The position numbers and the translations under genes are program-made. The notes below the pieces were generated by a model. The model was not told the DNA's origin, did not search any database, and was given only the letters and a program-made list of their open reading frames with translations. A DNA stretch of 64,000 bases from Candidatus Neomicrothrix sp. UBA2517 (GTDB taxonomy: Bacteria; Actinomycetota; Acidimicrobiia; Acidimicrobiales; UBA8592), in NCBI GenBank assembly GCA_002341185.1, contig DDNP01000025.1, positions 1 through 64,000 of the forward strand. The letters run 5' to 3'. Positions 35,386 through 45,213 of the stretch are shown here, piece after piece; the stretch's first letter is position 1; every line of letters begins with the position of its first letter.

Positions 35386-37893
35386 CTAAATCACCTTCGC
35401 CGTCGGGTCGATTCTAATATCAATGCTTTCTGAACCATCGCTAATTAATGCTCGTAGGTCTACTCCGTCTTGATTTAGATATCCAAATGCTATTGAACGT
35501 GGGATTCTTTCATCTGGTTTGACGACAACACTTATTTTCTTTTCGCCATTTATAAGCGTGACCGGTTGCCCCTCAGTAATACCGATCGAGGAAAAATCGA
35601 CGGGGTTTATAAGCACTTCTGAGTTGCTTGTAAAATTTTTGAGTGCTGGGGACATTTGTATGATGGTGCCATTGTCAAACATCTTCTTGGAAAGCACTAA
35701 TCGGTGTGAGTATGAGTCGAAAGGCCGAGTGTCAATATTTAAATCCGCTTTTCTAAATGGGGTTTCAGTGCCAAATTGTAGAATCAATCCTTCTGGTGAT
35801 GATTTGATATTCTGAAATGTTATTTCATCATTTGAGATATTAGCGGCTTGAATTTCGTCCCAAACATCATCTGGTTTTTCAATTTTTAGATCATGGTTTA
35901 ATTGTGCGGCAATCTCTGCTGCGATCATCCAATCTGGTCGTGCTGTACCGGGAGATGTGACCTTTTGTCGGATTGGAGTTATTCGTCCTTCCGTATTGGT
36001 ATGACTTCCGTTGACCTCGATGAAAGCCGCAGCTGGGAAAATAATATCGGATTCGTAAGTAGATGGATTGACAAATAGATCTACAGCTACGACTGTTTTA
36101 GTCATCTGTAAAGCTTTAGAAGCAAGTTCGGGATTTCTGTAATCTCTCAGTGGGTCAGATCCAAGTAGGAACAGTACGTCAATCTCACCATCTCCAGCAG
36201 CTTTAAGAATCTGATCAGTGGACATCCCTTTTTCGTTAGGAAGGTTTTCCCAGTCACTTAAATACTTTCTTTTGTCTGCATCTAGAGGAAGTTGCCCAGG
36301 GAGTTGTCCGGGTGCCATTCCCATAAAAAATGCTCCTGAAGTGTTGGCTCTTCGGACAAGAGGCAGAAACTTAGTTCCTGGTATGTCTTTCAAAAGCGTT
36401 AATGCTTGCGTTAAGGGTTCCGTTGATTCTGTAATTGATTGACGGCCGAAAATTACATTAATTTGTTTATCTTGTAGGAGTTCGTGGCATGCTTGAATTG
36501 ATTCTTTGCTTACTCCGCCAATTTCTAAGGGACTTTCCCCTGAAAGAATTGAATTTATGACCTTACCTATTTCACCAGGCCTTGGTCGAAGCGAAAGTGA
36601 TGCTATGTTGCTCAATCCGGTTTCAACTGGTGTCAACTCAATTAGATTTGCCCCCATATTTGTGACTGCATCACGTAATCGGATGTAGAGCGTTCCATAC
36701 TCTTCTTTCAAATCTGAGCCTATTAACAAAACGGTGCTACCAGGAGAACATATTTCGTTTATTGTCGTTCTCTGTAAACCTAGTAACACATGTGCTGGCA
36801 AGTCATCGCTCAGAGTTGCGTCAACGTTATCTGTGCCTATAAGGCCTTTGGCTAGCTTAGTCCAAGCATATTGAGATTCATTTGTGAAACGTGCTCCACC
36901 GATGAAGGCAATTTTATTTGGTGTTGAATTTTGTATGGCTTTTGCTGTCATCTCAAGCGCTGTGTTCCATGAAGCGGCGACTAGGCCTTTAGCGCTTTTA
37001 TCGGGCTTATTTAAGCCTGACCCGCGTACGAGTGGTTCTTGGATTCTGTATTCGCTCTGGAACGCTTGGAATGAGAACCTATCTTTGTCTGTTAGCCACC
37101 CCCAATTGACAGTATCGCTGTCAAGCCCCTGAAACCTAAGAACTTCATCACGTGAAGATTGAATTGTGATTCTGTCCCCAAGTGGATTTGGGTAAGTGGA
37201 TTCAATTTCTTCTAGATCCCATGGTCTTGCTTTAAATCTGTATGGCTTCGCTGTTAAGGCTCCTACTGGACAAATTTGCACAACATTTCCGCTGAAATAT
37301 GAGGCAAAGGGATCTTCAGGGAAAGTATTTACTTGTGTTTCATTTCCTCTATCGATGAAATGAATTAACGGATCGCCAACTACTTCATCTGCGAAGCGAG
37401 TACATCTGTCACAGAGTATGCATCTTTCGCGGTCAAGATAGACGTTTTCATTGATTGGTATTGGTTTTTCAAAATGACGTTTTTCTTCAACAAATCTTGT
37501 TTCCCCTGGTCCGTATGCAATTGTTTGGTCCTGTAGTGGGCATTCGCCACCTTTATCGCAAACTGGACAATCAAGTGGGTGGTTAAGTAACAGAAATTCA
37601 AGAATCCCATCTTGTGCTTTTTTCGTTGTATCTGATTCTGTGTCAACATTCATTCCTTCTGTAACATCAAGCATGCAACTTGGTTGGAGTGCTGGGCCCC
37701 GCCCGGTATCAACTTCAACGATGCACATTCTGCACATTCCAACTGAGTTCATTCGGTTGTGGTAACAGAAATGGGGGATATCAACACCTGCTTGCGAGCA
37801 AGCTTCGATTAAATTTTCTCCTGCATTTGCATGAACTTCTTGACCATTGAGCGTAAATGCAACTTTGGTTTCATTTTTGAAGGTATCTGTCAT
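35386..37893 (-). CDS. nuoG: NADH-quinone oxidoreductase subunit G (14-subunit complex)
   Basis: The large 75-kDa-type subunit of the NADH module, 835 residues. The N-terminal [2Fe-2S] domain has PHFCYHNRMNSVGMCRMC and a fourth Cys in LQPSC. The His-Cys [4Fe-4S] site is HPLDCPVCDKGGECPLQD. A second [4Fe-4S] site has CILCDRCTRFADEV with a later QICPVGALT. A molybdopterin-oxidoreductase-like domain follows (about 215-835) without catalytic cofactor, as in other NuoG. It overlaps nuoF by 4 nt (ATGA). Confidence 0.95.
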   Translation of the reverse strand: MTDTFKNETKVAFTLNGQEVHANAGENLIEACSQAGVDIPHFCYHNRMNSVGMCRMCIVEVDTGRGPALQPSCMLDVTEGMNVDTESDTTKKAQDGILEFLLLNHPLDCPVCDKGGECPLQDQTIAYGPGETRFVEEKRHFEKPIPINENVYLDRERCILCDRCTRFADEVVGDPLIHFIDRGNETQVNTFPEDPFASYFSGNVVQICPVGALTAKPYRFKARPWDLEEIESTYPNPLGDRITIQSSRDEVLRFQGLDSDTVNWGWLTDKDRFSFQAFQSEYRIQEPLVRGSGLNKPDKSAKGLVAASWNTALEMTAKAIQNSTPNKIAFIGGARFTNESQYAWTKLAKGLIGTDNVDATLSDDLPAHVLLGLQRTTINEICSPGSTVLLIGSDLKEEYGTLYIRLRDAVTNMGANLIELTPVETGLSNIASLSLRPRPGEIGKVINSILSGESPLEIGGVSKESIQACHELLQDKQINVIFGRQSITESTEPLTQALTLLKDIPGTKFLPLVRRANTSGAFFMGMAPGQLPGQLPLDADKRKYLSDWENLPNEKGMSTDQILKAAGDGEIDVLFLLGSDPLRDYRNPELASKALQMTKTVVAVDLFVNPSTYESDIIFPAAAFIEVNGSHTNTEGRITPIRQKVTSPGTARPDWMIAAEIAAQLNHDLKIEKPDDVWDEIQAANISNDEITFQNIKSSPEGLILQFGTETPFRKADLNIDTRPFDSYSHRLVLSKKMFDNGTIIQMSPALKNFTSNSEVLINPVDFSSIGITEGQPVTLINGEKKISVVVKPDERIPRSIAFGYLNQDGVDLRALISDGSESIDIRIDPTAKVI

Positions 37894-39212
37894 CCTGCCC
37901 CGCTTTTGATTTGAACAGGGATGTTTGGTTTAGATTTACTTAAATACTTATCAAATTCTTCTTTGTATCTTTTTATAGCTGATGAGATTGGTGAAACAGC
38001 TGATGGACCCAGCGGGCAGATCGTTGTTTGCTTTGGGGGCCAACTGATTCCTGGACTGATATTGTCACAGATATCTAGGAGAAGATCTAGATCCTGACTT
38101 CTGCCGTTTCCATCAATGATTCGTTGAAGTATCTTTTCTAACCAGCTCGTTCCCTCGCGACATGGAGCACATTTTCCGCATGATTCTCTTGCGAAAAACC
38201 TAACTAAGTTGTGGCATGCCTTAACGATGTCAGTTGTATTATCCATTACAACAATAGCTCCTGAACCTAACATGGAACCTGCTTGATCTACTGCAGTTTT
38301 TTCTAGTGGCATATCAAGGTGTTCTTCAAAAAACCATGGTGCAGATGCGCCTCCAGGAATGAATGCTTTGAGCTCATTCCCATTCCGTATTCCATTTCCA
38401 TATTCCTCGCCCATAATCAAATCCCGGAATGTTGTGGTTCCGAATTCAACCTCATAAACGCCTGGCTTATTCACATGACCTGACACTGCGAATATTCGAG
38501 TGCCTGTAGATTGTTCTGCGCCAATCTTTGCGAAAGCATCGCCTCCATTTAAAACTATCCATGGGATATTGGCGAGCGTTTCAACATTATTTACGATTGT
38601 AGGTTTGCCATATAAGCCAATTGAAGCTGGGAAATAAGGAGGCTTAAGTCTTGGCATTCCCCTATTGCCCTCTAAGCTTTCTATCAAAGCTGTTTCTTCC
38701 CCGACGATATATGCTCCAGCTCCCCAATGAAGAACAATATCAACAGAGAATTCGGAATCAAGAATATTTTTCCCAACATAGCCTGCTTCATAAGCTTCAT
38801 TTAAGGCTTGGGCAACTCGTTCTTGTCCATGTGCCATTTCTCCTCGTACGTAAAGAAAACATTGGGAAAGGCCCAACGCGTAGCAGGTTATAAGGCATCC
38901 TTCTATTAGCTGATGTGGATCTCGTTCGAGAAGGATTCGGTCTTTGTATGTCCCTGGTTCGGATTCGTCGCCGTTTACTACGAGATATCGAGGCCAGACA
39001 TTTTCGGGGAGGAATCCCCATTTGACTCCGGCTGGAAATCCGGCTCCGCCCCTGCCGAGAAGAGAGGCTTTTTTGACTTCCTCATGCACCTCTTTTGGTG
39101 TAAGACCCAAAGCTCGTTGCAACGCCTGATAGCCTCCTGACTTGATATAGCCGTCAAGTGTGTGTCCGTCTTTGTTGCCCCATCTGCTCGTTGTTATTAG
39201 TGGAGTAGTCAT
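37890..39212 (-). CDS. nuoF: NADH-quinone oxidoreductase subunit F (14-subunit complex)
   Basis: The NADH-oxidising subunit with FMN and cluster N3, 440 residues. The nucleotide motif is LLGRGGAGFPAGVKWGF (about 51-67). The FMN-site segment is VNGDESEPGTYKDR. N3 cysteines are in ESCGKCAPCREGTSW and in TTICPLG. NADH oxidation is therefore possible only in this complex; the 11-subunit complex has no equivalent. It overlaps nuoE and nuoG by 4 nt. Confidence 0.96.
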   Translation of the reverse strand: MTTPLITTSRWGNKDGHTLDGYIKSGGYQALQRALGLTPKEVHEEVKKASLLGRGGAGFPAGVKWGFLPENVWPRYLVVNGDESEPGTYKDRILLERDPHQLIEGCLITCYALGLSQCFLYVRGEMAHGQERVAQALNEAYEAGYVGKNILDSEFSVDIVLHWGAGAYIVGEETALIESLEGNRGMPRLKPPYFPASIGLYGKPTIVNNVETLANIPWIVLNGGDAFAKIGAEQSTGTRIFAVSGHVNKPGVYEVEFGTTTFRDLIMGEEYGNGIRNGNELKAFIPGGASAPWFFEEHLDMPLEKTAVDQAGSMLGSGAIVVMDNTTDIVKACHNLVRFFARESCGKCAPCREGTSWLEKILQRIIDGNGRSQDLDLLLDICDNISPGISWPPKQTTICPLGPSAVSPISSAIKRYKEEFDKYLSKSKPNIPVQIKSGAG

Positions 39213-39820
39213 TCAACTTCTCCGTTTCTTTCCAGCCAGACAGGAGCGATGCTTTCATCAATCGAATCAAAACCTGCAATTCTTTCTGCGGATATGTTTT
39301 GTCTTACTTTAGCTAATGTCCCATGCTTGGGAATATCTGATCTTTCTTCAGAACGTATTTGTTTGACTAGTTCATCAAACTGAGATTCGGAGACCTGATT
39401 TTGGTACCGGTAATTGATTTGCATGCAAGGAGCTTCAGTGCAGGCAGCTATACACTCAACGCCTTCAAGAGAGAATATCCCATCAGAAGTAGTTTCTCCT
39501 TCGTGGATCCCGAGTGTTTCTTCTGCATGATGGATTAGTTGGTCTGCCCCAAGTAAATGACATGAAATACCGTGACAGATATTAACTTGGTATTCTCCAT
39601 TGGGTTGGCGTTTGAACATTTCATAGAAGCTGCATGTTCCTAAGACTTCTGCTGGTGTAATTCCGATGATTTCAGCGATGTGATTCATTGCTTCATCGGT
39701 TACCCAGCCATCTTGTTCTTGCGCTAAGTGAAGTAAAGGGATCAAAGCTGATTTTTTTATTGGATATCGGTCAATAATATCATTAGCTGTACGAAGACTT
39801 TCTTCTGTGAGCCTACTCAT
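39209..39820 (-). CDS. nuoE: NADH-quinone oxidoreductase subunit E (14-subunit complex)
   Basis: A 203-residue thioredoxin-fold subunit with the [2Fe-2S] cluster N1a. Ligand cysteines are in NICHGISCHLLGA and ECIAACTEAPCMQIN. The N-terminal helical part contains ALIPLLHLAQEQDGWVTDEA, typical of the family. The last 45 residues are an extension. It overlaps nuoD and nuoF by 4 nt each. Confidence 0.95.
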   Translation of the reverse strand: MSRLTEESLRTANDIIDRYPIKKSALIPLLHLAQEQDGWVTDEAMNHIAEIIGITPAEVLGTCSFYEMFKRQPNGEYQVNICHGISCHLLGADQLIHHAEETLGIHEGETTSDGIFSLEGVECIAACTEAPCMQINYRYQNQVSESQFDELVKQIRSEERSDIPKHGTLAKVRQNISAERIAGFDSIDESIAPVWLERNGEVE

Positions 39821-41115
39821 CTGTCAACCTCCCCCATTATTGGGTCAACTGTTGAGATAACTGCGACTGCGTCAGCTACTAAGCAGTTTTGGAGCATATG
39901 CGGGAGTACTTGGAGGTTAGTGAATGATGGACCTCGAATATGCATTCGATATGGTTTGGGTCCGCCATCAGAGACGATGTAACAGCCAAGTTCCCCGCGT
40001 GGAGACTCAACTGAAGCGTAGACTTCGCCTGAAGGGACTTTGAATCCTTCTGTAAATATTTTGAAATGGTGAATCAGTGCTTCCATTGATTCATCTATTC
40101 GTGCTCTAGGTGGAGGTGTTACTTTTTTATCTTGTATTTTGTAATCTCCTTGAGGCATCTTTTCTAGAATCTGCCTGACGATCCTTATTGATTCTCTGAT
40201 CTCATTTAGTCGTATTGCGAATCTGTCAAAGCAGTCACCGTATGTACCTACAAGAACATCAAACTCTAGTTGATCATATTGAAGATAGGGCATGTCTTTT
40301 CGAAGATCCCAGGCGTACCCAGTTGAACGCAATAATGGCCCAGTTATACCGAGTGCTAGACATTCAGCAGTATTGATGACTCCGACCCCTTGAAGTCTTT
40401 CGTGCCAGATAGGTTGTCCAGTTAAGAGTGTGTCAAACTCATCAAGTCGGTCTGGTAATTTATCTATAACTTTTAGAACATCGTCACGCCATCCATGAGG
40501 TAAATCAGCTGCAACTCCTCCGGGTCGGATGTAGTTGTGATTCATTCGGAGTCCGGTGATGATTTCAAATAAACGGAGTACTTCTTCCCTTTCACGCCAG
40601 CCATAAATCATTGCGCCAACGGCGCCCATATCCATTCCGTTGGTCGCTTGGAACAAAAGGTGAGAGCTGATGCGGTTTAATTCGCACATCAACATGCGGA
40701 TCCAAGTTGCCCTTTCAGGAATTTCAATCTCAAGTAATGTTTCCGTTGCAAGCGAAAATGCTAGTTCGCTAAATAAGGGAGAAGAATAATCCATTCTTGT
40801 GACGTTTGTTGGTCCTTGAAGGTAGCTAAGCTGTTCGCCAGTTTTTTCCATTCCCGTGTGCAAATATCCGATAATGGGCTTACTCCGAAGAACTGATTCT
40901 CCTTCCATTTCTAGTGATAAACGAAGAACTCCATGTGTTGAAGGGTGTTGCGGACCCATATTGATGACCATTCTGCGGTCATCATCTGGGGTATATGCTT
41001 CGACTTCACTTTCGGCAAGTCGGAGAATTGCTGAGTCATCTCCGCGACGAAAGACTCTTTCTGCGGATTCGTTTTGTTGTTCATCCTGATCGTCTGTCAT
41101 TAGTTGGTCTGCCAT
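39817..41115 (-). CDS. nuoD: NADH-quinone oxidoreductase subunit D (14-subunit complex), HTG type
   Basis: The quinone-site subunit, 432 residues, with an acidic N-terminal extension of about 45 residues. It shows INMGPQHPSTHGVLRLSLEM, IIGYLHTGMEKTGEQLSY, and the C-terminal PIMGEVDR. At the position of mitochondrial Arg85 it has Thr87, as in many actinobacterial NuoD, so it cannot be a target of arginine methylation there. Start within one base of the nuoC stop. Confidence 0.96.
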   Translation of the reverse strand: MADQLMTDDQDEQQNESAERVFRRGDDSAILRLAESEVEAYTPDDDRRMVINMGPQHPSTHGVLRLSLEMEGESVLRSKPIIGYLHTGMEKTGEQLSYLQGPTNVTRMDYSSPLFSELAFSLATETLLEIEIPERATWIRMLMCELNRISSHLLFQATNGMDMGAVGAMIYGWREREEVLRLFEIITGLRMNHNYIRPGGVAADLPHGWRDDVLKVIDKLPDRLDEFDTLLTGQPIWHERLQGVGVINTAECLALGITGPLLRSTGYAWDLRKDMPYLQYDQLEFDVLVGTYGDCFDRFAIRLNEIRESIRIVRQILEKMPQGDYKIQDKKVTPPPRARIDESMEALIHHFKIFTEGFKVPSGEVYASVESPRGELGCYIVSDGGPKPYRMHIRGPSFTNLQVLPHMLQNCLVADAVAVISTVDPIMGEVDR

Positions 41116-41621
41116 CAGGAACCTGGTGCTTCTTTGAACTGGACTGGAATTTTCCCAACATCATAGTCTTTCCGAAGAGGGTGCCCTTCCCAATTCTCCG
41201 GCATTAATATTCTTGTCATATCTGGGTGTCCATCAAAATCTATCCCGAAGAGGTCATGTACTTCTCGTTCAAGTGCTTCTGTTCCTGGGTAAATATCAAA
41301 CAGGGTCGGAACGGTGAGGTCGTTTTCAGGAACCTGGATTCTAAGTCGTATTCTTTCTCGTTTTTGATGTGAAAGTAGACTTACGACTAGTTCAAATCTC
41401 TCGGGTTTTATCTCTTCTGGTAAATCTCTTTTAGGATTTTCGAGATAATCAACTGCTGTGACATCAATGCAGACAGTGAATCCATCGGAATATAACTGCT
41501 GTATTTTGTTTAAAAGATTATTTCGACCGGTATGTAATACAGTCTGTCCGCGCGAACTAGTTTCATAAACTTCCGTTTCATTGTTTTGTTCGGTTTCTTC
41601 ATTTACGGCTTCGTCAGACAT
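41115..41621 (-). CDS. nuoC: NADH-quinone oxidoreductase subunit C (14-subunit complex)
   Basis: A 168-residue 30-kDa-type subunit. It shows VCIDVTAVDYLENPKR, then EREVHDLFGIDFDGHPDMTR and GHPLRKDYDVGK. The N-terminus is a short acidic stretch (MSDEAVNEETEQNNETE) and has no AEIPEHLL-type tag, unlike the paralogue in the other operon. It lies 8 nt after nuoB. Confidence 0.95.
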   Translation of the reverse strand: MSDEAVNEETEQNNETEVYETSSRGQTVLHTGRNNLLNKIQQLYSDGFTVCIDVTAVDYLENPKRDLPEEIKPERFELVVSLLSHQKRERIRLRIQVPENDLTVPTLFDIYPGTEALEREVHDLFGIDFDGHPDMTRILMPENWEGHPLRKDYDVGKIPVQFKEAPGS

Positions 41622-41629
41622 GTATTTCT

Positions 41630-42229
41630 CTATCTACCTATAACTACTTTGGTTGCAGTCTGTCCATCTCGCTGTTCTACGATGATCCCAGCTCCACCAT
41701 TAAGTTCATTTCTCCTCCGAGCGATTTCACCAGTTTCAACTTTTTGATGTAACTGGAGGATTGCATGCATTAAAGTTTCAGGCCCTGGAGGGCAGCCGGG
41801 TGCGTAGACATCAACGGGAACAATTTGGTCAACGCCTTGTACAAGTGCATAGTTGTTGAACATCCCGCCTGAACTTGCACAAACACCCATTGAAATAACC
41901 CATTTAGGTTCCATCATTTGGTCGTATACCTGTCGAAGTATTGGAGCCATTTTTTGAGAGACTCTACCGGCAACTATCATTAGATCTGCTTGGCGTGGTG
42001 ATGCACGAAATACTTCCATTCCCCAGCGACCTAAATCATAGTGAGCAGAACCTGTTGCCATCATTTCAAGTGCGCAACATGCGAGTCCAAAAGTTGCAGG
42101 CCACATGCTTCTAGCTCTGGACCATTTGACTAGATCTTCAATTTTTCCAGTAAGAAAATTATGATCCATTCCTGCGAGTCCATCCTCGCCAATATTTTTT
42201 GAGTCACCAAGTAAGGGTAATTTAGCCAT
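41630..42229 (-). CDS. nuoB: NADH-quinone oxidoreductase subunit B (14-subunit complex)
   Basis: The N2-cluster subunit, 199 residues. Ligand regions are [25 protein letters not shown] and [10 protein letters not shown]. The third ligand region reads CASSGG instead of CANCGG in the paralogue, which is the usual arrangement for 14-subunit complexes. The protein has a C-terminal extension of about 25 residues. It overlaps the nuoA stop by one base. Confidence 0.96.
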   Translation of the reverse strand: MAKLPLLGDSKNIGEDGLAGMDHNFLTGKIEDLVKWSRARSMWPATFGLACCALEMMATGSAHYDLGRWGMEVFRASPRQADLMIVAGRVSQKMAPILRQVYDQMMEPKWVISMGVCASSGGMFNNYALVQGVDQIVPVDVYAPGCPPGPETLMHAILQLHQKVETGEIARRRNELNGGAGIIVEQRDGQTATKVVIGR

Positions 42230-42696
42230 TATGCAGCCTCTTCTCCGGATTCAATTCGGCCTTCAAGACCGACACGACGAATTGTGGTGTTTGTTGTCCT
42301 GTTCGGATCAACAACGGATTTTCGCATTACTTGTTTAACAGGACCCCATTCAAGTGCACCGTTGGCAATTATGTAGAGGAAAGATTCAAAGACGGCAAAT
42401 GAGAAGATGAGCATTGCTACTAAGCCGAAAAGTCCAATTTCTCTGAATGTGACAGCCCATGGGTACATAAAGATGATTTCGACATCAAAAACTATGAAAA
42501 TCATTCCGACAAGGAAAAACCTAACTGGGAAACGCTCAGGGGGGTCTTGTGTGGAGCTAATTCCGCATTCGTAGGGATCTTGTTTCGCTGCAGTCGGGTT
42601 TCTTGGAGCGAGTAGGCGTGAGGCGATCAGACTGACGCCTGCGAAAATGATACCTAAAATAAGCATCGCGAGGATAGGTAGATACTGGCCTAGCAA
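42229..42696 (-). CDS. nuoA: NADH-quinone oxidoreductase subunit A (14-subunit complex)
   Basis: A 155-residue three-helix subunit with [21 protein letters not shown] followed by [16 protein letters not shown]. The C-terminal 35 residues are a polar extension. It starts 18 nt after the unrecognised membrane protein of the bc cluster, so the nuo genes have no separate promoter space of any size and probably continue the bc operon. Confidence 0.95.
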   Translation of the reverse strand: MLGQYLPILAMLILGIIFAGVSLIASRLLAPRNPTAAKQDPYECGISSTQDPPERFPVRFFLVGMIFIVFDVEIIFMYPWAVTFREIGLFGLVAMLIFSFAVFESFLYIIANGALEWGPVKQVMRKSVVDPNRTTNTTIRRVGLEGRIESGEEAA

Positions 42697-42714
42697 CTTA
42701 ATTCCCCTCCTACC

Positions 42715-43926
42715 CTATTGGGCTGTTGATGTTTCCCATTCTTCGGTTCGTCTGCGAAGTTCACGCTCCCGTTGATTGAGCATGTAACACAATCCTATGA
42801 ACGCTAGGGCAGATCCAATTGTTGTTATCGCTGCAGGTAGTCTTAGGCTCCCAAGGTTACGTTCCATTACAACTGAGATGGTTTGACCGTTTGAGTCAAT
42901 TTCAGGAAATGGTGGTGCCTGTCCAGCTATTTCTTCTTTATCTAATGTTGGTGAGACTGTTACGACAACTGTGTTTGTGGGATGCCAGAAAATAACAGTA
43001 TTTCTTATTTCGTTCCAAACTCGATCAACTACTCCATCGCTACTTCGTTTTGGCTTACCGCCTTTTTGGTAGGTATCTAGTACGAAGAAATCACCACTGT
43101 TTCCATTTACAAATGGACTTGCTGGATCACTGATTAGAAATGCGTCAGCTGAGGCAATTGCTTCTCCTGCACCGCTGGTAGATTGTAGATTCCACCCGTT
43201 AGTTGCTATTAGGCCATCAGATCGGGCTTCTTCTATGATTGTTCCGCTGAGTGCTGCTAATCCACTTAACGTGAGTTGTTGAAGTTTACGTCGTTGATCG
43301 TCAATACTTATGTCAATTCTTTCTTGTAGTGCTTCTTCGTTGAGGACTCGTGAATCTTCAATTCCACTTTGTTCAGCGTCTGAAATGAGTTGATCATTTG
43401 CAGCTCTTATGGTGTCTCCAATTGTTTCCGAATCTACTGCTAATTTTTCTCCTAGGGACTCTGTGCAATATGGTTTCGGTGCGTCATATTGGAGCAATAA
43501 GTCAACATTTTCTTCAACGTATCGAGCTCTTTGAACTTGAACTGTGGATTCAAGAAGGCCTGGGCAGTATTGGTCGACGATCTGGATAGCTGGAGTAACT
43601 ATTATCTGGTTAGAGCCAAGTTGCTGAACATCACTTTCTGATTGGCTTAAGTCACCGTAAATTATTTCTTTAGGTTCCCATGTTGGGCTATCGCCAGTGA
43701 GCCCGATTCCATATATCCACCAGACAATTCCCATGACCAGCATCCATCCAAAGAATCCGGCTAAAGCTATTAGTGTTCCTAATCTATTGCCAAGGTTTGT
43801 ATTGAGAATTAACCAAACAGACCCGAATAATACGAGTGAACCAACTAAGACGGTTAAAGCTCCACGGATTTCGGGCTCCCATCCAATACCAGCGAGTATG
43901 TGTAGGAATTGAAACTTATCGATCAT
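42715..43926 (-). CDS. Unrecognised membrane protein between the bc cluster and nuoA
   Basis: I do not recognise this 403-residue protein. Two hydrophobic helices lie near the N-terminus (about 21-42 and 49-73), and one near the C-terminus (about 357-376, LPAAITTIGSALAFIGLCYM). A large soluble domain lies between (about 80-355); it contains a coiled-coil-like stretch at about 170-220. The C-terminal tail is highly charged (NQRERELRRRTEEWE). There is no CxxCH, Fe-S or other cofactor motif; two lone cysteines occur at about 125 and 155. It overlaps the dihaem cytochrome c gene by 4 nt and lies 18 nt before nuoA, so it is probably an accessory or linker subunit of the bc complex or its contact with complex I. 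Confidence 0.85.
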   Translation of the reverse strand: MIDKFQFLHILAGIGWEPEIRGALTVLVGSLVLFGSVWLILNTNLGNRLGTLIALAGFFGWMLVMGIVWWIYGIGLTGDSPTWEPKEIIYGDLSQSESDVQQLGSNQIIVTPAIQIVDQYCPGLLESTVQVQRARYVEENVDLLLQYDAPKPYCTESLGEKLAVDSETIGDTIRAANDQLISDAEQSGIEDSRVLNEEALQERIDISIDDQRRKLQQLTLSGLAALSGTIIEEARSDGLIATNGWNLQSTSGAGEAIASADAFLISDPASPFVNGNSGDFFVLDTYQKGGKPKRSSDGVVDRVWNEIRNTVIFWHPTNTVVVTVSPTLDKEEIAGQAPPFPEIDSNGQTISVVMERNLGSLRLPAAITTIGSALAFIGLCYMLNQRERELRRRTEEWETSTAQ

Positions 43927-45185
43927 TCAAGTCCTCTCTCGTATTCAACTATTGCGGCTATTTGCTCAAGGGAAAGCAATGCTCCCTCAAGTTCTGTAGC
44001 ATTTGGTCCGAAACCAGGCATTTGTCCTGAGGGTTCGCAAACTCCATTGAGTCCATATTGTAAATTTGGTTCGCATCCGACTGAAATGAAAGTGGTTTGA
44101 TCTTGTGCTGAAGCGAATTGAGTTGTCACGCCGATTAGTGAAGGACCAAATCCTCCGCCGCCAGGAACTTCCGGATTAACCAAACCCTGCAAACTAGGAT
44201 TAGCTGCCAGCACATCGTTAGCGTTCCAAGATGATCCAGCAGTATGGCATCTTGCACATGCATAAGCTCCAGCTCCAGCCGTGTTATTGAACAGATATTC
44301 ACCATATTTGGCGGTGTTATTTTGTGCTAAGTCATCGATATGTTGATCAAGAAGAGCCAGGACTGCGTTATCGGCATTTTCAATCTCTTCTATTTCTGAT
44401 TCAGAATTTGCTTTAATTGTTCTCTGATTATCAAGAGCGTCACCTAGACCGCTGACAAGTTGATTATAAGCTATTTTGAGCTCCTCATCAGTTGGGTTAG
44501 TAATTGATTCTCTAACGTCTGCTAGGACACTTTCTCTGACCCCTTCCTTTACTTCTGCAGCCATTTGTTCCGGAGTTAGCTGTATAGCTCCGAGATATGC
44601 AACTAGTTCTTCAATCTGTTGAGATGTCAATGGACCACCACCTGGAGCGCCCCAAGCGGGCATGGGTGATTGTGGGCGTCCATAGTTAAGGATGTGTGTG
44701 ACTTCTATTTCTGTAAAACGGTACAAGATCGCGTTAAGCGATGGGGCAGTCCAGTTAACACCTGAGACATAGCGTCCTTGCTCATCTAGGATAGTGAAAG
44801 CAGCTTGGCCTCCTACCCCAGCAGCGCCGTGGCATTGAGCACATAGCTCCTCGTAGGCCTCGCCACCTCTACTTGCAAATTGGTTATCTGTAAGATTTTC
44901 ATAGCCTTCTTGGCGTCCTGGTTCTCCAAGCCAGTAGAGAGGTAGGCAAAGGGCAATGATAATGAGGACAGCTACTCCAGCAGATAGAGCAATATCTAAT
45001 CGCTTTGTTTCTAGCGTTGCGTCATCATAATAAGGCTTTCGGTTAGGAGCTAGTTCTACTTCCGCTCCAATTTCTTTTCGACCTGCTCGAATGTTGAACA
45101 GTACGTAAACAGCAAAGCCAACAGCCACAATAACTGCTAGAACAAGCCCTATCGTCCTTGGTGTAGATGCTGCGTAAAGTGTCAT
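43923..45185 (-). CDS. Dihaem membrane cytochrome c of the bc complex (QcrC-like)
   Basis: A 420-residue protein with two N-terminal hydrophobic helices (about 12-31 and 66-87) and two c-haem domains. CAQCH is at 115-119 and CARCH at 310-314. A probable axial methionine of the first domain is in PQSPMPAWGAPG. A helical spacer (about 205-290), rich in Glu and Asn, separates the domains. It plays the part of cytochrome c1 or actinobacterial QcrC, taking electrons from the Rieske protein. It follows the Rieske gene by 28 nt. Two haem domains are also found in QcrC of other actinobacteria, though the domain spacing here is unusually large. Confidence 0.9.
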   Translation of the reverse strand: MTLYAASTPRTIGLVLAVIVAVGFAVYVLFNIRAGRKEIGAEVELAPNRKPYYDDATLETKRLDIALSAGVAVLIIIALCLPLYWLGEPGRQEGYENLTDNQFASRGGEAYEELCAQCHGAAGVGGQAAFTILDEQGRYVSGVNWTAPSLNAILYRFTEIEVTHILNYGRPQSPMPAWGAPGGGPLTSQQIEELVAYLGAIQLTPEQMAAEVKEGVRESVLADVRESITNPTDEELKIAYNQLVSGLGDALDNQRTIKANSESEIEEIENADNAVLALLDQHIDDLAQNNTAKYGEYLFNNTAGAGAYACARCHTAGSSWNANDVLAANPSLQGLVNPEVPGGGGFGPSLIGVTTQFASAQDQTTFISVGCEPNLQYGLNGVCEPSGQMPGFGPNATELEGALLSLEQIAAIVEYERGLE

Positions 45186-45213
45186 TTTGCTTTATTTCTT
45201 TTCTATTCGTCCG

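Noticed and set aside
27257..42696. Operon 2 as an Mrp antiporter or hydrogenase-type membrane complex
   Set aside because: All 14 Nuo subunits are present with their Fe-S, FMN and quinone-site motifs; no hydrogenase cysteines or MrpE/F/G genes occur.
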